Source: Syntrophomonadaceae bacterium
Lineage (GTDB): Bacteria; Bacillota; DSM-12270; Thermacetogeniales; Thermacetogeniaceae
Reading direction: 5' to 3'
Assembly (NCBI GenBank): GCA_012516535.1
Contig: JAAYWP010000085.1
Location: 1 to 51,325, forward strand
DNA length: 51,325 bases
The notes under the pieces were generated by a model. The model was not told the DNA's origin. It did no database searches and saw only the letters and a program-made list of their open reading frames with translations. Positions 20,000-29,569 of this stretch are shown one piece after another. The translations under genes and the position numbers were made by a program. How positions within the stretch are numbered: position 1 is the stretch's first letter; every line of letters starts with the position of its first letter.

Positions 20000-21082
20000 A
20001 TGCTTGCTAAAAGACGCAAAACAAGACAGGTAAAAGTGGGTACTGTTCCTATAGGTGGTGGAGCGCCTATAACAGTACAAACAATGACCAAAACCGATAC
20101 CCGCGATACTGCGGCAACCATCAGCCAGATTAAAGAACTGGAGAAATTGGGGTGTGATATTATTAGGGTGGCTGTTCCTGATCAGGAAGCTGCCAGTTCA
20201 TTGAGAGAAATAAAAAAAAATATATCTATTCCCTTAGTAGCAGATATACACTTTGATTATCGATTGGCACTCATGGCATTAGAAAATGGTGTGGATGCGC
20301 TGCGCATCAACCCTGGCAATATAGGTGGGGCAGACCGAGTCCGCACTCTAACAAAAGCTGCTGCTGAAAGGGGTGTTCCCATCAGGATCGGAGTGAATTT
20401 GGGCTCTCTTGATAAAGAGATCGCTGCTGAGTACGGCAGAACTGCTAAGGGTTTGGTGAACAGTGCACTGCAACATGCAGCCCTTTTAGAGAAAGAGAAT
20501 TTTTTTGATATTGTTATTTCTGTTAAAGCAGCATCAGTTCCCATGACCATTGAGGCATACCGCATGCTGTCAGAAAAAGTGGATTACCCTCTCCATCTGG
20601 GAGTGACAGAGGCAGGGGGGCCTTGGGTGGGAACGATTAAATCAGCCATCGGTATTGGAAGTCTCCTGGTGGATGGAATCGGTGATACCATTCGAGTTTC
20701 TTTAACAGGGACTCCTCATGAAGAGGTTAAGGTGGGAAAACAGATCCTTAAGTCCTTAGGCCTCAGATCCGGTGGAATAGATCTGATTTCATGCCCTACT
20801 TGTGGGCGGTGTCAGATCGACCTTTTTAAGATTTTAAATGAAGTGGAAAATAAACTACCGGTTGTTGATGAGGATCTGAAAGTTGCTGTAATGGGTTGTG
20901 TGGTCAATGGGCCCGGGGAGGCGAAAGATGCTGATGTGGGCATTGCTGGAGGCAAAGGATGTGGTATCCTATTTAAAAAGGGTAAGCTTGTAGGAAAGGT
21001 TCCTGAGAGGGAACTTGTGGATACCCTTCTAGCAGAGATAGATCAAATACTGGAGGAAAGGAAGCAGAACAGATGCGGGTAA
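20000..21082 (+). CDS. ispG: 4-hydroxy-3-methylbut-2-enyl diphosphate synthase
   Basis: IspG of 360 residues, an iron-sulfur enzyme of the MEP pathway making HMBPP. An N-terminal TIM barrel (VQTMTKTDTRD, RINPGNIG) is followed by the cluster-binding C-terminal domain with CPTCGRCQIDLF and GCVVNGPGEA, holding three cysteine ligands and a glutamate. It needs a ferredoxin or flavodoxin reductant; the ferredoxin 5 kb upstream is one candidate. It overlaps proS by 10 nt. Confidence 0.97.
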   Translation: MLAKRRKTRQVKVGTVPIGGGAPITVQTMTKTDTRDTAATISQIKELEKLGCDIIRVAVPDQEAASSLREIKKNISIPLVADIHFDYRLALMALENGVDALRINPGNIGGADRVRTLTKAAAERGVPIRIGVNLGSLDKEIAAEYGRTAKGLVNSALQHAALLEKENFFDIVISVKAASVPMTIEAYRMLSEKVDYPLHLGVTEAGGPWVGTIKSAIGIGSLLVDGIGDTIRVSLTGTPHEEVKVGKQILKSLGLRSGGIDLISCPTCGRCQIDLFKILNEVENKLPVVDEDLKVAVMGCVVNGPGEAKDADVGIAGGKGCGILFKKGKLVGKVPERELVDTLLAEIDQILEERKQNRCG

Positions 21083-22791
21083 CACAAATGTTTATTCCTA
21101 CCCTGAGGGAGGTTCCGGCAGATGCTGATACAATCAGCCACCAACTGCTTTTGCGCTCAGGAATGGTCAGAAGAGTGGCAGCAGGTATTTATGCTCTTTT
21201 GCCTTTAGGTAACAGGGTAGTACGCAAAATTGAAGAGATTGTCAGGGCAGAAATGGAGCGTGCAGGAGGAGTAGAGCTGCTGCTCCCTATTGTTCAACCA
21301 GCAGAACTGTGGCACCAAACTGGGAGATGGGATGTTTATGGTCCGGAGATGTTTCGTTTAAACGACCGCCATGGTCGGGATTTCTGTCTTGCACCTACCC
21401 ATGAGGAACTGATTACCCATTTGTTCAGTCAAGAGGTAAAATCCTACCGCCAACTGCCACTGCTTCTCTATCAGATTAACAATAAATATCGTGACGAAAG
21501 ACGCCCGCGTTTTGGTTTGATGCGGGGGCGTGAATTTATTATGAAGGACCTGTACTCCTTTGATAAGGATGAAGATGGTTTGGCTGTTAGCTATCAGAAG
21601 ATGTATGATGCGTACAGCAGGGTATTCAGCAGGTGTGGGCTGCGTTTTCGGGCGGTGGAAGCAGATGCAGGTGCTATCGGTGGGGATCATTCCCATGAGT
21701 TTATGGTGATTGCAGATACAGGTGAAGCAGAATTAACATACTGTCAGGTATGTGATTATGCTTCAAATGTTGAGAAAACACCCTGTCATTATCAAGGCTC
21801 AGAAGAAAAAGAAGAGGCGGGTATACTGCAGCTGGAGGCCACCCCAGGAGCTCGGACAGTTGAGGATGTGGCAGCTTATTTACAGCTTGACCCTACAAAA
21901 GTATTGAAATCCCTCTTTTATAAGGTGGATGGGAAATTAGTTGTGGTCCTGGTGCGGGGAGACCGCCTGGTTAATGAAGTGAAGGTTCTCAATTATTTGA
22001 ATGCCAATCATCTGGAAGTAGCTGATGAGAGGGAAATGGATGATTTAGGGATACCCATGGGGTTTGCAGGGCCTGTTGGTCTGCGTGAGCGAACAGCTGT
22101 TACAATTCTTGGTGATTTGGAAACCCAGCATTTATACAATGCTGTAGCCGGAGCAAATAAAAAGGGATTTCATTATGTCAATGTGAACCCGGGTCGGGAT
22201 TATCAGGTGGATTATTACGGTGATTTCAGGGTGGCAGTGGAGGGAGATCCATGTCCACACTGTGGGGCAGGTTTAAAAGTACAGCGGGGTATTGAAGTGG
22301 GGCATATCTTTAAATTGAGGACCAAATACAGTGAAGCCATGGGAGCAACAATTCTTGATGAACAGGGTAAAGAAAAACCTGTTATTATGGGCTGCTATGG
22401 AATCGGTATCACCAGAACCATGGCTGCAGCAGTGGAACAAAGTCATGATCAGGATGGTATTATTTGGCCGGTCAGCATTGCTCCTTTTGAGGTGGTCCTG
22501 ATGGCTGTCAATCAGCGTGATCCTCAATTAGCGGGATATGCAGAAGAGTTATACCAGCGTTTTCTGGCAGCAGGGATCGATGTGCTGTTTGATGACAGGA
22601 ATGAAAGACCTGGTGTGAAATTCAAAGACGCAGATTTGATAGGCTACCCGGTCAGGGTTGTCATCGGCAAAAAAATGCTTTCCGATGGTTTAGTTGAGAT
22701 TAAATGGCGCTTTTCTGGGGAAATTACTTATAAAAAGATGGAAGAAGCCGTAGTGTACCTCCAGGAAACCCTGTCTTCAATGAAAAGTTAA
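21073..22791 (+). CDS. proS: Prolyl-tRNA synthetase
   Basis: A class II synthetase of 572 residues in the bacterial form, with the YbaK-like editing domain inserted (about 230-395). Motif 2 is visible as KYRDERRPRFGLMRGREFIMKD (split here as KYRDERRPRFG and LMRGREFIMKD) and motif 3 as GCYGIGITRTMAA. A C-terminal anticodon-binding domain follows. Its start is inside the end of ispG. It is the last gene of the uppS-proS run; a new promoter follows. Confidence 0.97.
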   Translation: MRVTQMFIPTLREVPADADTISHQLLLRSGMVRRVAAGIYALLPLGNRVVRKIEEIVRAEMERAGGVELLLPIVQPAELWHQTGRWDVYGPEMFRLNDRHGRDFCLAPTHEELITHLFSQEVKSYRQLPLLLYQINNKYRDERRPRFGLMRGREFIMKDLYSFDKDEDGLAVSYQKMYDAYSRVFSRCGLRFRAVEADAGAIGGDHSHEFMVIADTGEAELTYCQVCDYASNVEKTPCHYQGSEEKEEAGILQLEATPGARTVEDVAAYLQLDPTKVLKSLFYKVDGKLVVVLVRGDRLVNEVKVLNYLNANHLEVADEREMDDLGIPMGFAGPVGLRERTAVTILGDLETQHLYNAVAGANKKGFHYVNVNPGRDYQVDYYGDFRVAVEGDPCPHCGAGLKVQRGIEVGHIFKLRTKYSEAMGATILDEQGKEKPVIMGCYGIGITRTMAAAVEQSHDQDGIIWPVSIAPFEVVLMAVNQRDPQLAGYAEELYQRFLAAGIDVLFDDRNERPGVKFKDADLIGYPVRVVIGKKMLSDGLVEIKWRFSGEITYKKMEEAVVYLQETLSSMKS

Positions 22792-22808
22792 CATTATAGC
22801 TAAATCTA

Positions 22809-22837
22809 TTGCAGTTAATAGTGGGTTTTGTTATAAT
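22809..22837 (+). promoter_or_regulatory. Sigma-A promoter of the rimP-nusA-infB operon
   Basis: TTGCAG (22809-22814), 17 nt, perfect TATAAT (22832-22837). It leaves a leader of roughly 125 nt before rimP containing a strong hairpin. Confidence 0.65.
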
Positions 22838-22900
22838 AATAAACGGTGTGAAAGGGATGTAAGGCCCTTAGAAATTATGCATCTGTTCAGGAGGGTTAGT

Positions 22901-22924
22901 AAGAGTGGGTATTTGCCCACTCTT
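22901..22924 (+). promoter_or_regulatory. Hairpin in the rimP leader
   Basis: AAGAGTGGG (22901-22909) pairs perfectly with CCCACTCTT (22916-22924) around TATTTG. No T run follows, so it is not an intrinsic terminator. A similar element lies before rimP in many Firmicutes as far as I recall, suggesting a leader structure for autoregulation of this operon; that is inference. Confidence 0.5.
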
Positions 22925-22970
22925 TCATATTGTACCAGATGACCACCAGCTGAGAATGGAGGTAATTTTT

Positions 22971-23429
22971 TTGAAAAAACAGTCTATTAGTGACAGGGTT
23001 ACAGAGTTGATTACTCCCTTTATCTTACAAGAAGGGCTGGAACTGGTTGATGTGGAATACCAGAAAGATGGTCCTAACTGGTTTCTTCGTATTTTTATAG
23101 ATAAGCCTGGTGGAGTTAGACTGGATGACTGTGAAATGATCAGCAATATTGCCAGTTCTGTTCTGGATAAGGTTGATATAATTCCACAAAAATATTATTT
23201 AGAAGTTTCTTCACCAGGGGTAGAACGCCCCTTAAAAAAACCGGAGGATTTTGAACGTTTTCGTGGGTCAAAGATAACTGTGCGCACAAAGTCTAAGATC
23301 CAGGGAAGCAGAAACTTTCAAGGTGTTTTGGTGGGTTATGAAGACGACCAAGTGGTTCTAGAAACCACAGATGGTTTGCTTAAGATTCCTTTTCATTTAA
23401 TTGGAAAGGCAAGATTAAAGGTATTTTAA
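22971..23429 (+). CDS. rimP: Ribosome maturation factor RimP
   Basis: A 152-residue RimP (YlxS), needed for 30S subunit maturation. The N-terminal domain includes GLELVDVEYQKDGPNWFLRI (about 22-41), and the DCEMISNIASSVLD and YYLEVSSPGVERPL motifs are typical. TTG 22971 is 7 nt after GGAGGT; the longer frame from 22905 would run through the leader hairpin. First gene of the nusA-infB operon. Confidence 0.95.
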   Translation: MKKQSISDRVTELITPFILQEGLELVDVEYQKDGPNWFLRIFIDKPGGVRLDDCEMISNIASSVLDKVDIIPQKYYLEVSSPGVERPLKKPEDFERFRGSKITVRTKSKIQGSRNFQGVLVGYEDDQVVLETTDGLLKIPFHLIGKARLKVF

Positions 23430-23452
23430 ACCGTAGTGGGGAGGTGAACAGA

Positions 23453-24493
23453 ATGAATCTTGAATTGATCAATGCTCTACAGGATATTGAAAAGGAAAAA
23501 GGTATTAGCAGTGAGGTACTGCTGGATGCAATTGAACATGCTTTATATACAGCCTATAGGAAGAATTTTGGTACAGCTCAGAACTCCCGCATTGAGATTG
23601 ACAAGGAAACAGGAGAGATAAGGGTTTATTCTAGAAAAACAGTTGTTGCTAATGTCACTGATTCCAATACTGAGATCTCATTGGAAGAGGCAATAAAGGA
23701 AGAACCTGAAGCCAAAGAGGGGGAAGTAATAGAGATCGAAGTTACACCACGTGATTTTGGACGGATTGCTGCACAGGCTGCAAAACAGGTTGTTGTTCAG
23801 CAGATCAGAGAGGCTGAAAGAGGCCTTATCTATGAAGAGTTTTCCAGCCGTGAAGGGGATATTGTGACTGGGACTATCAGGCGCCAGGAAGCAAAGAATG
23901 TTTTTATAGATTTAGGACGAGCTGAAGGAGTGCTTATACCCTCTGAACAGATTCCAACTGAAAAATATAACCGCGGTGAACGGATCAAGGTTTATATTAC
24001 TGAGGTGAAAAAGACAACAAAGGGCCCTCAGATATTGGTTTCCCGAACCCATCCAGGTCTATTGAAGAGGCTTTTTGAATTGGAAGTGCCGGAAATTTTT
24101 GAGGGAATAGTAGAAATAAAAGCTGTTGCCCGGGAACCAGGAATGCGCTCTAAGATCGCGGTATATTCGAGAGATGAGAATGTTGATTCTATTGGCTCCT
24201 GTGTGGGGCCTAAAGGGATGCGTGTGCAGGCGGTAGTTGTTGAACTCAAGGGTGAAAAGATCGATATAGTTAAATGGAGCAGCGATCCAAGGGAGTTTAT
24301 TGCCAATGCCTTGAGTCCTGCTAAAGTTGACTCTGTTGAAATTAATGAAGAAGAAAAAGCAGCCAGAGTGATTGTTCCAGATCACCAACTATCTCTTGCA
24401 ATCGGTAAAGAAGGGCAAAATGCCAGACTGGCGGCGCGGTTAACCGGATGGAAAATCGATATTAAGAGCACATCCCAGGCTGCATCAGAGTAA
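23453..24493 (+). CDS. nusA: Transcription termination/antitermination factor NusA
   Basis: A NusA of 346 residues. It has an N-terminal RNA-polymerase-binding domain (1-125), an S1 domain (about 130-200, [22 protein letters not shown]), and two KH domains (about 225-340, with [15 protein letters not shown] and [18 protein letters not shown]). It lacks the acidic C-terminal repeats of the E. coli protein, as usual in Firmicutes. ATG 23453 is 6 nt after GGGGAGGTG. Confidence 0.97.
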   Translation: MNLELINALQDIEKEKGISSEVLLDAIEHALYTAYRKNFGTAQNSRIEIDKETGEIRVYSRKTVVANVTDSNTEISLEEAIKEEPEAKEGEVIEIEVTPRDFGRIAAQAAKQVVVQQIREAERGLIYEEFSSREGDIVTGTIRRQEAKNVFIDLGRAEGVLIPSEQIPTEKYNRGERIKVYITEVKKTTKGPQILVSRTHPGLLKRLFELEVPEIFEGIVEIKAVAREPGMRSKIAVYSRDENVDSIGSCVGPKGMRVQAVVVELKGEKIDIVKWSSDPREFIANALSPAKVDSVEINEEEKAARVIVPDHQLSLAIGKEGQNARLAARLTGWKIDIKSTSQAASE

Positions 24494-24543
24494 AAAGGTT
24501 CTGAAGATAACCGCTATTATCGAAGTTAAGAGGTGGTTCAGAA

Positions 24544-24819
24544 GTGCCTAGGATAAAAAAAATTCCAAAGAGAATATGTGTAGGCTGCAAAGAGACCAAA
24601 AACAAAAAAGAAATGATTCGGATAGTCAGAACTCCTGATGGTGAAGTAAAAATCGATATAACCGGGAAAATGTCTGGTAGAGGTGCTTATATCTGCCGCA
24701 GTAAAGAGTGCTTACAAACTGCTCTTGCCGGCAAATATCTAGAGCGTGCATTACAGGTCGAACTACCTCAGGACTTAGCTGTTGATCTGGAAAAAATGAT
24801 ACTGGGTGAAAGCAGTTGA
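24544..24819 (+). CDS. ylxR: YlxR family RNA-binding protein
   Basis: A 91-residue DUF448/YlxR protein with the family motif RICVGCKETKNKKEMIRIV and GRGAYICRSKECLQTAL. It binds RNA; recent work on Bacillus-group homologues links it to RNase P modulation. GTG start. It lies between nusA and the ylxQ gene, its standard position, with which it overlaps by 4 nt. Confidence 0.93.
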   Translation: MPRIKKIPKRICVGCKETKNKKEMIRIVRTPDGEVKIDITGKMSGRGAYICRSKECLQTALAGKYLERALQVELPQDLAVDLEKMILGESS

Positions 24820-25115
24820 CACTGTTTGATCTATTAGGGTTTGCTAAAAAAGCAAATAAAACGGTTTGTGGAATGTCTAACTGTTTGAATGCTGTAATAA
24901 AGAAAAAGGCAAAATTGGTGATTATAGCTGAAGATGCAGGGGTGTCTCGTAAAAAGCTGATCAATAAATGTGAATTAAATGGAGTTCCCTTCATCGAGTT
25001 TGGTACAAGGGAACAGTTTATTGATAGATTAGGGTGTGCTGCCTGTTATTGGGCGGTTCTCTCAGAACAGATGGCAGAAGCGATTGAGAGGGAGTTCATT
25101 AAGATGAAGAGTTAG
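24816..25115 (+). CDS. ylxQ: L7Ae-like K-turn-binding protein (YlxQ)
   Basis: A 99-residue L7Ae/L30e-fold protein (LLGFAKKANKTVCGMSNCLN, LVIIAEDAGVSRKK). Homologues bind kink-turn RNA; the cellular role in bacteria is unclear. The TTG start overlaps the ylxR stop (TTGA). The gene ends 27 nt before infB. Confidence 0.9.
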   Translation: MTLFDLLGFAKKANKTVCGMSNCLNAVIKKKAKLVIIAEDAGVSRKKLINKCELNGVPFIEFGTREQFIDRLGCAACYWAVLSEQMAEAIEREFIKMKS

Positions 25116-25142
25116 GGATTTTAAAAAAACGGGGGTGATTGA

Positions 25143-27290
25143 ATGGCAAAAATCCGCATACATGAATTGGCCAAGCAATTAAAAATTAACAGTAAAGATT
25201 TGGTTGCCCAACTGCAACAAATGGGGTATGCAGTTAAAAACCATATGAGCACAGTCGAAGAGCATGATGTGGGACAGATAAGAAGGGCACTTAAAGTCAA
25301 GGGTACAATAGAAAAAAAAGGTAAAGGCGCTAAGGATTATAAAAAAGATAGATCACGAGATGACACTGAAAAGGATTTTCGCAAACGGGCACAGGCTCGT
25401 AAAGAGGAAATTCGTCAGAAGAAAGAGCAGGATCGGAGGGAGGTTTTGGCTAAGGTTAAGAATTCCTTCCGCGGGAAAAGCAAAAAGAAACGGAAAGATA
25501 GCAGCCGTTCAGCAGAGAATAGCAATGAGATAAAAAAGATCATTATAGAGGAGCAGATCACTGTCCAAGAATTGGCAAACTTAATGCATGTTAATGGTGC
25601 TGAGGTTATTAAAAAGTTAATCGACCTGGGGGTAATGGCGACCCTCAACCAGGCAATTGACAGTGATACAGCTACCCTGGTTGCTTCAGAATTTGGTTTT
25701 GATACTGAGGTACGGGATGAAGTGGCAGAACTGGAAGCAACTTTAAATGATCTGCCGGATAAGCCGGAAGACCTTAGACCAAGGCCACCGGTGATCACGG
25801 TAATGGGTCATGTTGACCATGGTAAAACCTCCCTGCTGGATTTCATTCGACATACCAATGTTATTGCAACTGAAGCTGGGGGGATCACCCAACATATCGG
25901 TGCTTATCAGGTGGAAGCTAAGGGTAAAAAGATTACTTTTCTTGATACACCAGGCCATGAGGCATTTACTACCATGCGGGCCAGGGGGGCTCAGGTAACA
26001 GATATTGCAGTTCTGGTGGTGGCTGCTGATGATGGTGTTATGCCACAGACTGTAGAAGCGATCAACCATGCCAGGGCGGCCAAGGTACCAATTGTTGTGG
26101 CCATCAATAAAATAGATAAGCCTGCTGCTAACCCTGATCATGTAAAACAGCAGCTTGCAGAGTATGGGCTTGTTCCGGAGGAATGGGGAGGGGACACTAT
26201 CTGTGTTCCAGTTTCCGCCAAAAAGGGAACAGGCATTGATCAACTTTTGGAAATGCTGTTGCTTGTTGCTGAAATGGAAGAATATAAGGCAAATCCTTTT
26301 TGTCCGGCACGGGGCACAGTAATAGAGGCAGAGCTAGATAAGGGACGGGGCCCTGTTGCTACAGTTTTGATCCAGAAGGGCACACTGTCTGTGGGAGATC
26401 ACATTCTGGTGGGCACTACCTTTGGTAGGGTAAGAGCTATGTATGATTTTAAAGGGCGCCGCATCAAGAAAGCTCTACCCGGCACACCGGTAGCGATCCT
26501 CGGTTTATCAGAAGTACCTGCTGCAGGTGATTTGCTTTATGCAGTTGATGATGAAAAAACTGCTCGTCAGATCGCCGAAAAACGCTTGGAAAAAAAGCGT
26601 CATATGGAAAATATTGTTCCGGAGAGGGTTAGTTTAGATGACCTTTTTAATCAGATTAAAGAAGGGAAGGTAAAGGAACTGAACCTGGTTGTGAAAGCAG
26701 ATGTACAGGGTTCAGTGGAGGCTTTAATTCAGGCCCTCAATAAATTAAATGATAAAGAAGTCAGGATTAATATCATTCACTCCGGAGTGGGTGCTATAAC
26801 AGAGACCGATGTGATGCTGGCCAGTGCCTCTAATGCTCTGGTCATCGGTTTTAATGTAAGGCCAGATACCAATGCTAAAAAAGCCGCTGAAACCCAAAAT
26901 ATAGAAATGCGGCTTTATCGGGTTATCTATGAGGCTTTAGATGATATTAAAGCAGCTATGGAGGGTATGCTGGAGCCCATTTACAGAGAGGTTTCTATTG
27001 GCAGAGCTGAAGTGCGCGAAATTTTCCATATCCCTAAAGTGGGGACAATTGCCGGCTGCAATGTCCTGGAGGGGAGAGTGGTCAGAAACGGCAGTGTGCG
27101 ATTGATCCGTGAAGGTGTTGTTATATATGAAGGAAAGGTTGATTCATTGAAAAGGTTTAAAAATGACGCCCGAGAAGTTGTTCAGGGACATGATTGCGGT
27201 ATAGGGCTAGATAAATTCCAGGATATAAAAATTGGAGATATCCTGGAGGTTTATGAGATGGAAGAGATAAAAAGGGAGTTAATGTCTTAA
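25143..27290 (+). CDS. infB: Translation initiation factor IF-2
   Basis: A GTPase of 715 residues that brings fMet-tRNA to the 30S subunit and promotes subunit joining. A short N-terminal helical domain and a basic, charged linker (about 55-130) precede the IF2_N domain. The G domain has G1 GHVDHGKT at residues 222-229, then DTPGHEAF and NKIDKP. Domains II-IV follow. The GGGGGTGATTG ribosome site precedes ATG. Confidence 0.97.
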   Translation: MAKIRIHELAKQLKINSKDLVAQLQQMGYAVKNHMSTVEEHDVGQIRRALKVKGTIEKKGKGAKDYKKDRSRDDTEKDFRKRAQARKEEIRQKKEQDRREVLAKVKNSFRGKSKKKRKDSSRSAENSNEIKKIIIEEQITVQELANLMHVNGAEVIKKLIDLGVMATLNQAIDSDTATLVASEFGFDTEVRDEVAELEATLNDLPDKPEDLRPRPPVITVMGHVDHGKTSLLDFIRHTNVIATEAGGITQHIGAYQVEAKGKKITFLDTPGHEAFTTMRARGAQVTDIAVLVVAADDGVMPQTVEAINHARAAKVPIVVAINKIDKPAANPDHVKQQLAEYGLVPEEWGGDTICVPVSAKKGTGIDQLLEMLLLVAEMEEYKANPFCPARGTVIEAELDKGRGPVATVLIQKGTLSVGDHILVGTTFGRVRAMYDFKGRRIKKALPGTPVAILGLSEVPAAGDLLYAVDDEKTARQIAEKRLEKKRHMENIVPERVSLDDLFNQIKEGKVKELNLVVKADVQGSVEALIQALNKLNDKEVRINIIHSGVGAITETDVMLASASNALVIGFNVRPDTNAKKAAETQNIEMRLYRVIYEALDDIKAAMEGMLEPIYREVSIGRAEVREIFHIPKVGTIAGCNVLEGRVVRNGSVRLIREGVVIYEGKVDSLKRFKNDAREVVQGHDCGIGLDKFQDIKIGDILEVYEMEEIKRELMS

Positions 27291-27306
27291 AAAGGTGTGA
27301 TGGTAA

Positions 27307-27663
27307 GTGAGTTACCGCGCTGGCCGTTTGGCAGAGGAAATAAAAAAAGTATTAACTGATCTGCTACAGACCGAGCTTAAAGATCCGCGCATCAACCCAA
27401 TGACTAGTGTGACATCTGTAAGTGTATCTAAAGATCTGCGCTACGCAAAAGTATATGTAAGTGTGTTGGGATCAGAGGATAAGAAGAAAGAAACACTGGA
27501 GGGCTTAAAGAGTGCCTCTGGTTTTATCAGGTCAGAAATAGGGAAAAGAATCCGTCTGCGGTATCACCCGGAAATAAGCTTTGAACTTGACAAATCCATT
27601 CAACACAGTCTGGAGATCAACCGTATACTGCAGGATTTGAAAAAAGATAAGGGATGCGACTGA
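27307..27663 (+). CDS. rbfA: Ribosome-binding factor A
   Basis: A 118-residue KH-like factor that binds the 30S subunit during 16S rRNA maturation and cold adaptation. Typical segments are RLAEEIKKVLTDLLQTELKD, DLRYAKVYVSVLG and PEISFELDKSIQHSLEINRI. GTG start. It overlaps nrnA by 1 nt (TGATG). Confidence 0.95.
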   Translation: MSYRAGRLAEEIKKVLTDLLQTELKDPRINPMTSVTSVSVSKDLRYAKVYVSVLGSEDKKKETLEGLKSASGFIRSEIGKRIRLRYHPEISFELDKSIQHSLEINRILQDLKKDKGCD

Positions 27664-28631
27664 TGGAGGCTATTGAAGATATAATCAAAATATTAAAGAC
27701 AAAACAGAGCTTTGTGCTGACAACACATATACATGCAGATGGCGATGCTCTAGGGTCCCTGCTAGCGCTAGGTTTAGCCTTATTAAATAATGGTAAAAAG
27801 GCTGTTATGATACACTCTGAACCGGTTCCAGAAAGCTATCGGTTTTTGCCCGGTGCCGAAATGGTAAAAATGGCACAAGATCTGACTGAGAGTTTTGAGA
27901 TCGGTATTGTTTTGGACTGTACCAACCTGTCCCGGGCAGGAGATGCTGAACAGCTACTACAAAAAGCTGAGTGTATTATCAATATTGATCACCATATCAG
28001 CAATGAATATTTTGGTCAGATCAATATGGTAGAAACCGAAGCTTCCGCTACAGGGGAAATGGTGTGTAATCTGCTGGTCAAAGGGGGCTTTACGATAACC
28101 CCCGATATTGCGACTAATCTTTATACAGCCATAATAACTGATACTGGGTCTTTTCGTCACCAAAACACTACAGCTAACTGTTTCCGAACCTGTGCTTATC
28201 TGCTGGAATGTGGTGCAGCACACAGCTTTATACAGCATCATCTTTATGAGCAAAGGTCCCTTCAAAGCCTGCGTTTTATGGTCAAGGTGCTGCAGACACT
28301 TTCGATAAGTGAAAACGGTCTGATCGCTTGGATGACCATTAGCAAAGATAAAATCGCAGAGGTAGATGATAGTGATGGTCTGATAGATTATGCTAAATCC
28401 TTGAAAGGTGTTGAAGTGGGAATATTATTCAAAGAGCTGGATTCAGGTGAAATTAAGGTTAGTTTTCGATCAAAAAGCTTTGTTGATGTCAATCAACTGG
28501 CAGCTCATTTCGGGGGAGGCGGCCATGAGCGAGCAGCTGGGTGTTCTATCAAAGGCACTTTAAAGGAAGTGGAGCAGCTTGTTATCCGAAAAACAGAGGA
28601 ATATCTGGCTAAGCGGAGGGCTGCAGAGTGA
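27663..28631 (+). CDS. nrnA: DHH-family oligoribonuclease/phosphoesterase NrnA
   Basis: A 322-residue DHH-DHHA1 protein that degrades short RNA oligonucleotides and pAp, and in some species c-di-AMP or pGpG products. Metal motifs are HIHADGDALGS (H22, H24, D26, D28), the DCTN motif, the DHH signature NIDHHISNEYFG, and TDTGSFRH. The DHHA1 end has FGGGGHERAAG. I chose ATG 27663, coupled to the rbfA stop; an ATG at 27654 has no well-spaced ribosome site. Confidence 0.95.
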   Translation: MEAIEDIIKILKTKQSFVLTTHIHADGDALGSLLALGLALLNNGKKAVMIHSEPVPESYRFLPGAEMVKMAQDLTESFEIGIVLDCTNLSRAGDAEQLLQKAECIINIDHHISNEYFGQINMVETEASATGEMVCNLLVKGGFTITPDIATNLYTAIITDTGSFRHQNTTANCFRTCAYLLECGAAHSFIQHHLYEQRSLQSLRFMVKVLQTLSISENGLIAWMTISKDKIAEVDDSDGLIDYAKSLKGVEVGILFKELDSGEIKVSFRSKSFVDVNQLAAHFGGGGHERAAGCSIKGTLKEVEQLVIRKTEEYLAKRRAAE

Positions 28632-29557
28632 ACGGGCTAATTAATGTTTTAAAACCACCGGGGGTTACTTCCCATGATGTTATAGTCTATCTTCGGCATT
28701 TATTTAAAATAAAGAAGATAGGTCATACAGGAACCCTGGATCCAGGGGCAACAGGAGTAATTCCTATTTGTGTGGGGCAGGGAACCAGAGTTGCTGAGTA
28801 CCTGATCAATAAACCAAAAAAGTACCGTGCGGAAATAACTTTTGGAATCAGAACAGATACTTTTGATGCTGGAGGAGAAATCCTTGAGAGAAATAGAGGG
28901 GTCAGGCTTACACTGGCTGATATAATTGATGCCTTAGAGGATTTCAAGGGTGAAATAAAGCAAGTTCCTCCTATGGTATCAGCTGTACACTATCAGGGTA
29001 AACGATTGTACCAGTTGGCACGCCAGGGCAAAGTAGTTGAACGAAAAGCAAGAAAGGTGAAGATCTACCAGATCAAAATAGTTCGATTTCAAGGGGATCT
29101 GCCTTATCCGCGCCTTTATATTGATCTTGAGTGCTCCAAAGGAACTTATGTGCGCAGTATTTGCGATCAGCTTGGTGAAAGATTGGGTTGTGGTGCTTAT
29201 CTGTCTTTTTTGGTGCGGACAAAAAGCGGCCCTTTTTTGCTGAAAGAATCCTATACCCTGGAGGAAATTAAGGAAATGTGGCAAAAAGGGAATCTCTCTT
29301 TTTTGCTGCCCATTGACTATGCTCTCGACCATTTACCTGCATTAACTGTTAAAGAAAAAGCAGTGCGCCATATTTTAAATGGTTTGCCCCTTGCACCCTC
29401 TGGTGTATTGGGGGGGGTAGGAAGGGAGTTACCCGATTTTGTGCGTCTTTATTCACCGGCAGGGAAATTATTAGCCCTGGCAAATCTTTGTACAAGCAGT
29501 GATGGAGAATGGCACTATAAATTGAAAAAAGTATTCAGTTCACAATATCAACAATGA
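28628..29557 (+). CDS. truB: tRNA pseudouridine-55 synthase
   Basis: TruB of 309 residues, which makes pseudouridine 55 in the T-loop of most tRNAs. The catalytic aspartate is in KIGHTGTLDPGATGVIP. Other conserved parts are KPPGVTSHDV, QVPPMVSAVHYQGKRLY and CSKGTYVRSIC, followed by a C-terminal extension. GTG start overlaps the nrnA stop (GTGA). With trmFO the window holds two of the usual T-loop modification enzymes. Confidence 0.96.
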   Translation: MNGLINVLKPPGVTSHDVIVYLRHLFKIKKIGHTGTLDPGATGVIPICVGQGTRVAEYLINKPKKYRAEITFGIRTDTFDAGGEILERNRGVRLTLADIIDALEDFKGEIKQVPPMVSAVHYQGKRLYQLARQGKVVERKARKVKIYQIKIVRFQGDLPYPRLYIDLECSKGTYVRSICDQLGERLGCGAYLSFLVRTKSGPFLLKESYTLEEIKEMWQKGNLSFLLPIDYALDHLPALTVKEKAVRHILNGLPLAPSGVLGGVGRELPDFVRLYSPAGKLLALANLCTSSDGEWHYKLKKVFSSQYQQ

Positions 29558-29569
29558 GAGGTAAGATCT

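Noticed and set aside
25743-26243. A 166-codon antisense frame inside infB
   Set aside because: Long antisense frames across highly conserved genes are common; the sequence has no family character.
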